Made by a program: the position numbers and the translations under genes | Notes under the pieces: model-generated | The model's input: the letters and a program-made list of their open reading frames with translations, nothing else | The model's database searches: none | What the model was told of the DNA's origin: nothing | Source: Aurelia coerulea | Taxonomy: Eukaryota; Cnidaria; Scyphozoa; Semaeostomeae; Ulmaridae | DNA length: 64,000 bases | Assembly (NCBI GenBank): GCA_039566865.1 | Contig: CM076948.1 | Location: 21,339,001-21,403,000, forward strand | Direction of reading: 5' to 3' | In this document: positions 57,129-64,000 of the stretch, in pieces | Numbering within the stretch: position 1 is the stretch's first letter | Layout of the letters: the number at the start of each line of letters is the position of its first letter

Positions 57129-58403
57129 CTGAAACTGACTCATTGGGCTCTTGCTGTGTGATATTGATGTTTATGGTATTGTCTGTCCCAATGACTCCAA
57201 CCCCTCCATTGTTCACATTATTCACAGTTGCAGCTGGAACGCCACTCATTCCTACTCCAGAGTTCTCCGGAAGAGCCACTTTTGGCCTCTGGACCTCTTT
57301 GCGGACATAGAACTTCTCTTTGCAGAAGAGGTAACACAACCAGAATGAAATCATAACGAAACGGGCAGCTCTTTCCCCAAAGAAAACAGCAATGAAAGAG
57401 CATAGGAATCATTCGTCGTACATAGCCGATTGCTCGTGGCCCATGGTCGAAACCGCCAAAGCCTCATTTTCACGGACCAATCAGACGGCTATTAAGCGAG
57501 AGAGACAAAAGAAACCCGTGAAGATTTCCTAAATTTTACCTACCTTCATAAAACGCTACCAGGACAAAAAACTGCTTTAGATTTCCACAATTTTTTTAAA
57601 GCAATCTACTCTCCAGATGTTTGGGAGTAAAAGTTTGGATGCCGGTTAAAATATCTCCTGGATTGGTGGAGTTATGGCCACAAACAAACTGACAAGGCAC
57701 TGAACTTTGAACAATAGATATTCTGGCCGGGAGACAATAGTAATAACAATAGTGATTGTTGTAAGAACGACCCGAAAACGCCACAATCTGTGTTTTCAAT
57801 TGTTCTTGCTATTGTCTTTCGCTAAATTTTCTCTTATTGAAGATTCAATGCCCCTACGGTTTCAATGTGAATTGAAAAAGTCTACAAAGACTTGTTCGCG
57901 CATTTCAAGTCATGTGGCAATACTCTAGGGAAGTTTCTGTATTGTACTACTTTTTACATTCATGGCAAAAGTTTTGCTCGTTGCGAAATAACTTATAAAA
58001 TTCAAAAGAGGTTTTATCAAGAGACTTTATCACCTGACTTGAAGTGGCGTAAACAGGTCTCGACAAGCCTTCGCCGATTTTGTCTATTGGAGAGGCAATA
58101 ACTCCGCCAATCCTGAAGATATTTTAACCGGCATCCAAACTTTTACTCCCAAACATCTGGAGAGTAGATTGCTTTAAAAATATTCAGGAAATCTCAAGCA
58201 GTTTTTTGTCCTGGTTGCGTTTTATGAAGGTAGGTAGAATTTAGGAAAATCTTCACGGGTTTCTTTTGTCTCCCTCGCTTTTTAGCCGTCTGATTGGTCC
58301 GTGAAAATGAGGCTTTGGCGGTTTCGACCATGGGCCACGAGCAATCGGCTATGTACGACGAATGATTCCTATGCTCAATGAAAGACCTTCCTTCTTCAAT
58401 TCG
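57129..58403 (-). pseudogene. Membrane-proximal exon split by a Mutator-like insertion
   Basis: On the minus strand an ATATCAG acceptor at about 58404 is followed by CGAATTGAAG; the frame IEEGRSFI reaches the insertion at 58384. After the 977-bp element and one copy of the 9-bp duplication the frame resumes at 57398: AVFFGERAARF, the hydrophobic FVMISFWLCYLFC, the basic stretch KEKFYVRKEVQR and a Gly/Asn-rich segment NNVNNGGVGVIGTDN, TININITQQEPNE, ending in CAG/GTAAGC at 57129/57128. The pattern suggests a transmembrane helix and cytoplasmic juxtamembrane region. Family unknown; a link to the exon at 34.3 kb is possible but unproven. The insert adds 986 nt (not a multiple of three), so it disrupts the frame unless spliced out. 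Confidence 0.5.
57399..58375. mobile_element. 977-bp Mutator-like element with 9-bp target duplication
   Basis: It starts AGCATAGGAATCATTCGTCG and ends with the inverse. CAATGAAAG stands outside both ends (57390-57398 and 58376-58384). The TIRs are about 285 bp (57399-57680 and 58090-58375) with small differences. Long TIRs plus a 9-bp duplication are the Mutator-like pattern. No transposase is present. It interrupts a likely coding exon. Confidence 0.93.
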
Positions 58404-58432
58404 CTGATATTTGCCCGTTGCTAACGAACCGC

Positions 58433-58510
58433 TAGACTTACGATTCTCGTCCTAGTTATTGCTATTTCTATGTTACCACTACCTCCCTTACCAGGACTCA
58501 TAATTAGACT
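58433..58510. repeat. Short degenerate relative of the 49414-50140 element
   Basis: TAGACTTACGATTCTCGTCC and TAGTTATTGCTATTTC align with the end of the 727-bp element, and GGACTCATAATTAGACTG with its other end. No target duplication was seen. Confidence 0.4.
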
Positions 58511-58885
58511 GTATATATCCGTTGAATGTTTTTAATCTGATCTTTTTATTTTCACTTATGTATTTTATTTCATTTCGTCCTATTATATCATATTGTATTA
58601 TTTATCATATGTATCATTATATCATATCATGTTTTATATTTTATTACTATCTATTTATTTATCTATTTCATTTTCACTTACATTTTTTGGAACTATTCAA
58701 TTCAATGTGGACAATTGAGGTTCATGTAATCTGTCTATTTTGACATGTAATATTATGAGTCCTATTTTGCATGGTATGGTATGGTGGTATAGGTTAGGGT
58801 AGTAGTAGAAGTAGTAAAACAAGGACGAAAATCATCACCCTCACCAGCCTTGTTTTGACGGACCCAATCAGTGCGTAAATCTACA
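58511..58885 (-). other. Expected position of the Gypsy 3' LTR; not confirmed
   Basis: Directly after the polypurine tract the minus strand reads TGTAGATTTACGCACTG, with the TG that should open an LTR. The sequence then becomes AT-rich. It does not match 63559-64000, where the 5' LTR should end, so the LTR is either longer than the window shows or truncated and rearranged here. Confidence 0.35.
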
Positions 58886-58898
58886 TTTCCCCCCTCCT
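58886..58898 (-). promoter_or_regulatory. Polypurine tract of the Gypsy element
   Basis: AGGAGGGGGGAAA on the minus strand, 50 bp after the pol stop codon and followed directly by TG. It is in the right place and of the right composition to prime plus-strand DNA synthesis. Confidence 0.75.
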
Positions 58899-58947
58899 AA
58901 ATAACATAACGTGATAACTACTGGACTATTGTACTACACTAATTGCG

Positions 58948-61900
58948 TTAAAACTTCAAAGATCCCCAAGGGATACTGTTTGGAAGGTGTCTGGCCTGTC
59001 TCTGACGCCTCGGACGTACTTCGCGGTGAACTTCTTCATTTTGATTTTCAAGTTCGGCTTGATTTTCCAATTCAGCTTCCTCCGGTTCATATATAGATGC
59101 GTCACTGTCACTATCCGAGAAATCTACGTCTGAATCCTCACCGTCCTCGTTCGGCAACGCTTGCACTTGCACGGTTGGCTCGTTCCTAAATCCGTTCTCC
59201 ACCACTGGTTTAATCCTGTCATGATGCACAACTTTCTTTTCGCCATTAGAGTTCTCGATCTCGAAATTTACTCCATTTGGAAGCTTCTGAATTACTTTCC
59301 ACGGCCCCGACCTTCTGGGTGCCAACTTCCTATTTTCCCCCGTTTTATAATATTTAACCTTCAACCAAACTTTTTGGCCTCGGCTGTAATCAATAAACCG
59401 TAACTTGGTATTGTACTGGCGCTGCATGTTCTCTTTGCTTATTTCCAGCTTCGTAATTACATGGTCGAAGATGTCTCGTAATAGAGGTGTGATGTCTTTC
59501 TCGTATTCTTTTGGAGATACCAGATCGTAGTTTTCGACGTTTGCTTGCTGGAATAAAACGTCCTGAGGTAATACTGCTGATCTTCCAAATACGACATTAT
59601 ACGGAATACATCCTGTAGCCTTGCTCACGCTAGTATTGAGGGCAAATACCAAACTTGGTAACAGCGAACGCCACTTTGATTGTTGCAGTTTTCGATGCAA
59701 CAGGACAGCCCGTAATACGTCTTTAACCGATCGAATATTCCGCTCTGCAAATCCGTTGCCTTGACTGTGATAAGCAGAGGAACGACGCTTTTCGATTCCG
59801 ATGGTGTTACAAATCTCTGACATAAGCTGGCCATCAACGTTTGAACCTTGATCCGTAAGTAGATAATGTGGTGTTCCATGAATGTAAACCCAGTGCCTCT
59901 CAAAGGCTTCAGTGATGGTTGGGGCTGTCTGATCTTTGAGGGGAATTGCTTGGATGTACTTTGAAAAAACGTCACCAATCAACAGGATATACTGATACCC
60001 ATTCATGTCTCTAGGTACGTATGCTATATCAAGAGAGATAAATTGCATGGGAGCACTTGGAATGAACATTGGGATCAATGGTGCTTTAGGGGGGCGTGTG
60101 TCACATTTTGTCTGCTGGCATGTTTCACAGCCTAAAGTGAATTGTCGAATATAGCTATACATGTTTGGCCAATAAAATCTGGTTTTGAGCAAACTATACA
60201 TTTTATCGATACCAAAATGCGCTGTGTTGTGATGCTCAGCAACAACCACATTTCGCAATGATGGTGGGAGAACAGGTCTACCAGACTTAGTAAGAATCCC
60301 CTTTTCAATTCTAAGTTGGTGTTGGACACGTTTCAATCTTCCAGTATCGATATGCTTTGCGTCGCGAATGCACTGGATAGCTCGCGAAATAATGGGGTCT
60401 TTCATTTGTTCGTCCTTCAATTGAATTTGGAAACTTTCCATTTCTGCAAACTGATACACCTTGTCTTCAAACGAGGAATTGGGTTGCGTTTCTTCTGGGG
60501 ATGAATTTCTGGATAAGGTATCCGCTTTAATATTCTCTTTTCCCGGGATGTACTGAATCGAATAGTCAAACTCTTCTAGTTCCGTAATCCATCTGCCAAA
60601 TTTCCCACGTGGGTCTTTCTGCTTACGTAAATGGGTCAGTGGATTGTGGTCTGACATAAGGGTGAAGTGGGTTCCCGCCAAATAAACGTGCCAATGACGA
60701 ATTGCAACGATTAGGGCGAAGGCTTCTTTTGTAGTAGCTGACCAATTCTGTTGTGATTGTTGCAATGCAGTGGAAAAATAAGCGACTGGGTGTAATTCGT
60801 CATCTTCTGCTTTCTGAGACAGGATTCCACCGACGGCGTAATTGCTAGCATCAACTTCTACTACGAATTCCTGTTGTAAATTCGGGAATCTTAACACTGG
60901 GTCAGACAAAAGAGCTCTTTTTAGCGCATTGAAAGCACCTGTACACTCGTCCGTCCAAGCGAAAGGTATCTTATCACTTGTTAGATTATTCAAGGGCTCA
61001 GCAATATTTGCAAAATTGCGAATAAATGCCCGATAAAAGCCTGCCAGGCCTAAAAATCCTTTCAGCTCTTTCTTCGTTTTCGGTTGTTCAAACTTTGAAA
61101 TGGCATCTGTTAAACGAGATTGTGGTCGAATACCTGAATTAGAAAGCTCAAAACCCAAGAAATCCACCTTGTGGCTTGCGAAAATGCATTTGGATAGCTT
61201 TAGTGCAATGTTCGATTCTTGCATTCTTTCAAATACTGTCTCAATGCTTTGTAAATGTTCTTCGAAGGTTTTACTAAAGATAACAATGTCATCCATGTAC
61301 GCTAGAATGCGTTCAGCTGGAAGACCAGATAAACTAACGTCCATCATTCTCTGGTAAGAGGCTCCGGCATTGCAAAGACCATAGGGCGTAACGTTGAATT
61401 CGTATTTACCCCGCGGGACTGCAAATGCTGTTTTCTCCTTGTCTGCCTCTTCTAGCGGCATAGACCAGTAAGCCGATGCTGCATCTAACGTTGTCCAATA
61501 TTGCGAACCTTGCATCTTATCCAAAACGTCGCGAATATGAGGTAACGGGTAGGCGTCTTTCTTCGTTACGTCATTCAGACCTCGAAAATCGCAAACGAAT
61601 CGTGTGGAATTGTCCTTCTTCTTTACCAATATAATTGGTGAATTCCAAGGCGAGGACGAGGGACGAATAATTCCATTATCGAGCATTTCCTTTATTTGTT
61701 TATTAACTTCATCGTTCCATGCATGAGGTATTCTATGGGGCTTCTTATTGGCCGGTAAAGCATCATCGGTTATGATGCGGTGTTTCATGTTCTTGACTAA
61801 TGATGGCTTTTTCGGGTTAGATGCAAATACCCCTTCATATTTGGTTATGAGCGACACCAATTGTTGCTTTTCTTCTTGTGACAGATCTGCTCCTAGAGAA

Positions 61901-62622
61901 AGATCCTTTGTAAAAAGTGAAGAACATTCGTTTTCAGCAGTTTGTTGTTGTGTCCCACAAACAGGGTGAAGTTTTCCGATGCATTTTCGGTTATTCATTA
62001 CCATGGGGTTAGCTGTCGTGTTTAACATTGTAATCTGAAACACGCCTTGAAGATTAGGAATTACCCTACAACGAGTAGCATAGACTCCTGGCATCCCGAA
62101 GATTTGTGTTGGTTCAAAATCCATTGTCAACAAGGATACCGATTGGTTACATTTAACATTTACGACAGATTCTGACCGACTTGCTATAATGATTTTGTCC
62201 TTTACACGGGCTATTTGTTCCTTCCGAACATTTACACAATGAAGGAAAAGGGCTCCTAACTTGACTTGGCCATTAGCGAAATCGAACTCAACTGATGGAA
62301 ACTTAGACATGAAGTCTCTTCCTAATATTACATTGTTGTAACTTTTGGAATCGAGAACTTTGAAATTTTGCTTCACATTTGAGCCTTTTATTGACAAGTT
62401 TAAATCAATCGAGCCGCTAATATTCATTGTTTTCCCCGATGCGTCGATTATAAAATGCTGAGAATTATTTATCGAACCTTGGAGGTCGAGCATTTCGAGG
62501 GTTCCCATATCTATGACAGAACAACTCGCACCAGAGTCTAATAAGGCATTAATCGTTTTATTTTCGCAACTAACTTTTACAACTGCGGAAAAATCGTTTA
62601 AAATGTTATCAGGTCCATATAG
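58948..62622 (-). CDS. pol: Ty3/Gypsy pol: protease, RT, RNase H, integrase
   Basis: The frame is open from the codon after the gag stop; the first ATG is at 62508 (1186 aa from there). Protease active site LLDSGASCSVID lies before that ATG, so translation must start upstream. RT covers about residues 230-440 with FVCDFRGLNDVTKKDAYPLP, PYGLCNAGASYQRMMD and catalytic YMDD (about 404-407). RNase H: VVEVDASNYAVGG, TTKEAFALIVAIRHWHVYL, SDHNPLTHL. Integrase: the HHCC zinc domain (HHNTAHFGIDKM...CETCQQTK) and the DDE core (SLDIAYV, LLTDQGSNVDG, NGFAERNIRSVKD). The C-terminus has GPWKVIQKLPNGVNFEI and an acidic tail. No frameshift or stop was seen, so it is recent. No env. Confidence 0.97.
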   Translation of the reverse strand, partial: LYGPDNILNDFSAVVKVSCENKTINALLDSGASCSVIDMGTLEMLDLQGSINNSQHFIIDASGKTMNISGSIDLNLSIKGSNVKQNFKVLDSKSYNNVILGRDFMSKFPSVEFDFANGQVKLGALFLHCVNVRKEQIARVKDKIIIASRSESVVNVKCNQSVSLLTMDFEPTQIFGMPGVYATRCRVIPNLQGVFQITMLNTTANPMVMNNRKCIGKLHPVCGTQQQTAENECSSLFTKDLSLGADLSQEEKQQLVSLITKYEGVFASNPKKPSLVKNMKHRIITDDALPANKKPHRIPHAWNDEVNKQIKEMLDNGIIRPSSSPWNSPIILVKKKDNSTRFVCDFRGLNDVTKKDAYPLPHIRDVLDKMQGSQYWTTLDAASAYWSMPLEEADKEKTAFAVPRGKYEFNVTPYGLCNAGASYQRMMDVSLSGLPAERILAYMDDIVIFSKTFEEHLQSIETVFERMQESNIALKLSKCIFASHKVDFLGFELSNSGIRPQSRLTDAISKFEQPKTKKELKGFLGLAGFYRAFIRNFANIAEPLNNLTSDKIPFAWTDECTGAFNALKRALLSDPVLRFPNLQQEFVVEVDASNYAVGGILSQKAEDDELHPVAYFSTALQQSQQNWSATTKEAFALIVAIRHWHVYLAGTHFTLMSDHNPLTHLRKQKDPRGKFGRWITELEEFDYSIQYIPGKENIKADTLSRNSSPEETQPNSSFEDKVYQFAEMESFQIQLKDEQMKDPIISRAIQCIRDAKHIDTGRLKRVQHQLRIEKGILTKSGRPVLPPSLRNVVVAEHHNTAHFGIDKMYSLLKTRFYWPNMYSYIRQFTLGCETCQQTKCDTRPPKAPLIPMFIPSAPMQFISLDIAYVPRDMNGYQYILLIGDVFSKYIQAIPLKDQTAPTITEAFERHWVYIHGTPHYLLTDQGSNVDGQLMSEICNTIGIEKRRSSAYHSQGNGFAERNIRSVKDVLRAVLLHRKLQQSKWRSLLPSLVFALNTSVSKATGCIPYNVVFGRSAVLPQDVLFQQANVENYDLVSPKEYEKDITPLLRDIFDHVITKLEISKENMQRQYNTKLRFIDYSRGQKVWLKVKYYKTGENRKLAPRRSGPWKVIQKLPNGVNFEIENSNGEKKVVHHDRIKPVVENGFRNEPTVQVQALPNEDGEDSDVDFSDSDSDASIYEPEEAELENQAELENQNEEVHREVRPRRQRQARHLPNSIPWGSLKF

Positions 62623-62625
62623 TCA
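62623..62625 (-). promoter_or_regulatory. In-frame TGA between gag and pol with leaky-stop context
   Basis: gag ends CAA-TGA and the next codon in the same frame is CTA; the frame then stays open through protease into pol. UGA followed by CUA is the established high-efficiency readthrough context. gag and pol are in the same frame (63486 and 62508 differ by a multiple of three), so suppression of one stop would give Gag-Pol. The alternative is a recent nonsense mutation in a fused ORF. Confidence 0.8.
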
Positions 62626-63486
62626 TTGGTGTTTTGGGCAGTTCTTATCCCATGAATCGTGTCCTCGATTTCCGCAAGCTTGACAGAAACGGGTGGGGCA
62701 TTCTCGAACAAAATGTTCTGGGCTTTGGCATGCATGGCACTTTCTGTTTTGTTGTGACAAAGCTTGCCTGTTTCTGCTTGGCTGTCTTTGTTTCCAACCT
62801 CTTTGACCTCTGAAAGGGCGATTTTGCATATAATGTGCACTTCCCGTTTCCACCTCTACCCCCTGAGCAGCGAGCGTGATTCCTTTCATCTGTTTCATAA
62901 CCCTGTCTGCGACCATGTCAACCATTGTCTGGCTTTCAGCTCCTTTGATTTCAAAACATTCAGCTTTCTTTGATGAATATGATTCAATCCCTGCTGTTTC
63001 CAGTCGGCTGGTTTCTTTTGCGATTTCCAAAATATTAGAAGATTCAAATGATGACAGAGATTTCAATGCCAGTTGCATCTTTGGATGAATGCCCTTTATG
63101 TAATGATCCTTGGCGATTGTCTTTCTGATCTTTTCTTCAAAAGTTGGATAAGCCAATTTCGTCAATTCCATTATTTTAAAGGCGTACGTTTGGGCTGATT
63201 CTTCGGGCTTTCTTCGTCGTTTGTTTAACTGGGTGATAGCTAAGTCTCGATTTTGATGCCCAGCTTCAAATTCTTTTAGCAGCTCTTCAGTGATCTTCTC
63301 AGTTTCTTTCTTATCATCATTGCTCAGCCTCATGTAGATGTCGAATGCTCGGCCTTCCAACCGGCTGGCTAGATACTGTGCAGCTTTCTCGTTTTCGTAG
63401 CCTTTCAAGGCCGACTGCAATTTAATTTTTTCTGAGAATGCTTTGATATCATCAGAGCCATCGAAACACTTTATCTTTGATTCCAT
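62623..63486 (-). CDS. gag: Ty3/Gypsy gag, 287 aa
   Basis: Starts MESKIKCFDGSDDIKAFSEK; a retrotransposon-gag-type helical region follows (AAQYLASRLEGRAFDIYMRL, RRKPEESAQTYAFKIMELTK, IKGIHPKMQLALKSL). A basic Gln/Arg-rich stretch leads to two zinc knuckles at the C-terminus: CHACQSPEHFVRECP (CX2CX4HX4C) and CQACGNRGHDSWDKNCP. It forms the particle and binds RNA. It ends at the TGA shared with the readthrough site. The ATG at 63484-63486 overlaps one arm of an inverted repeat. Confidence 0.95.
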   Translation of the reverse strand: MESKIKCFDGSDDIKAFSEKIKLQSALKGYENEKAAQYLASRLEGRAFDIYMRLSNDDKKETEKITEELLKEFEAGHQNRDLAITQLNKRRRKPEESAQTYAFKIMELTKLAYPTFEEKIRKTIAKDHYIKGIHPKMQLALKSLSSFESSNILEIAKETSRLETAGIESYSSKKAECFEIKGAESQTMVDMVADRVMKQMKGITLAAQGVEVETGSAHYMQNRPFRGQRGWKQRQPSRNRQALSQQNRKCHACQSPEHFVRECPTRFCQACGNRGHDSWDKNCPKHQ

Positions 63487-63564
63487 TCTGTGGCAGTAAT
63501 GTAAGGGTGTTACTTTATCCGAATAGGAGTTTAGGTTTCGATCATACGAGTACTGCCACAGAAT
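63485..63564 (-). promoter_or_regulatory. Inverted repeat joining the putative primer-binding site and the gag start
   Basis: ATTCTGTGGCAGTA (63485-63498) is the exact inverse of TACTGCCACAGAAT (63551-63564), with a 52-base loop. On the minus strand the first arm contains TGGCAGTACTCG (63558 downward), a TGG-starting candidate primer-binding site, and the second arm ends in the AT of the gag ATG. Confidence 0.7.
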
Positions 63565-64000
63565 GAGGGCCCTAACGGAAAACCTATGCTAACCTAACAA
63601 AACTAATAAAGACGGGCTAGGTACGGGGGTAAACACTCCTACACCGTGCTAGTCTCAATCCCATGCGAAAAAGGTACAATAAATTTGACAAATTTCATCT
63701 ATTTTTATAAAAAGGAACAAAGACAGTGGTTTACGTGTCAAGTTTCAGGATGAGAGAAGGATGAAAACGGAAGAGAGAAGGGCACTCTTTTCTTTCCTGC
63801 TCCTCCTCTGCATATCCCAGATACAAGGCTTCTTCACAGGCTAGGGTATACTTGTTCAAGGAACATTAGAAATAGCTCAGGCTTATCTATCTCACACACA
63901 AACCACAAATCACATTTTACGACCACGTTTGCCGAGTGTCATAGAACCAAATTTTAGCCTCCCTGAACCTCAAACTGCTCGAAGAAAATAGCCAAATGGA
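63559..64000 (-). other. Likely 5' LTR and leader of the Gypsy element (partial)
   Basis: The region upstream of the primer-binding candidate has no ORF. It should hold the end of the 5' LTR, whose beginning would lie beyond the window. No match to 58.5-58.9 kb was found by eye, so the LTR identity is inferred from position only. Confidence 0.4.

Noticed and set aside
58433..64000. Matching LTR pair for the Gypsy element
   Set aside because: 58511-58885 and 63559-64000 were compared and no common sequence was found; LTRs are left as positional inference.
55742..64000. Missing last CAP exon
   Set aside because: No VVW-encoding exon with an acceptor in the right phase was found on the plus strand.

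Overview
The window is eukaryotic. It has spliced exons with GT/AG boundaries, very long introns, non-LTR and LTR retrotransposons and many terminal-inverted-repeat (TIR) DNA elements. Three things point to a marine invertebrate, most likely a cnidarian (coral or sea anemone): a GAPR-1/SCP-like secreted CAP gene, an exon resembling the DZIP3-like domain common in cnidarian proteins, and G-run-bounded and GGGCCTGTTTATATGAG-type repeats. This is inference; no species marker was found. Only a few hundred bases look like host coding sequence, and most of the rest is repeat.

Layout. 1-5.4 kb: two CR1/L2-like LINE 3' ends arranged tail to tail, each broken by TIR elements (one nested two deep). 6.6-8.9 kb: twelve tandem units of about 195 bp, then a 563-bp TA-flanked foldback element. 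11.8-18.5 kb: a palindrome with 2.2-kb near-identical arms. 18.7-23.2 kb: a LINE with an intact 1151-aa endonuclease/reverse-transcriptase ORF. 23.8-25.2 kb: another LINE fragment. 25.2-31.5 kb and 38.5-41.6 kb: two related long-inverted-repeat elements, the first carrying at least seven later insertions. 35.5, 37.2, 37.9, 41.6-44.6 and 46.6-50.1 kb: further TIR elements, several with exact target-site duplications (TSDs). 50.2-53.5 kb: a 3.3-kb TA-flanked element. 59-63.5 kb: a Ty3/Gypsy element on the minus strand with gag, protease, RT, RNase H and integrase.

Host genes. A plus-strand gene for a secreted CAP-superfamily protein has exon 1 (signal peptide) at 36646-36715, exon 2 at 53729-53990 and exon 3 at 55672-55741. 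The phases match exactly; intron 1 is about 17 kb and full of transposons; the last exon(s) were not found. On the minus strand there is a DZIP3-like exon (34301-34626) with a partial duplicate exon downstream, and a membrane-proximal exon at about 57.1-58.4 kb that is split by a 977-bp Mutator-like insertion with a 9-bp TSD. Whether the two minus-strand exons belong to one gene is unknown.

The most interesting items are: the gag/pol boundary of the Gypsy element, which is a single in-frame TGA followed by CTA (the known leaky-stop context); the exon-interrupting Mutator-like insertion; the paired-element giant palindrome; a short coding-like segment carried in the arms of the long-inverted-repeat elements; eight TGACGTCA octamers in one TTAA-flanked element; and the 195-bp array.
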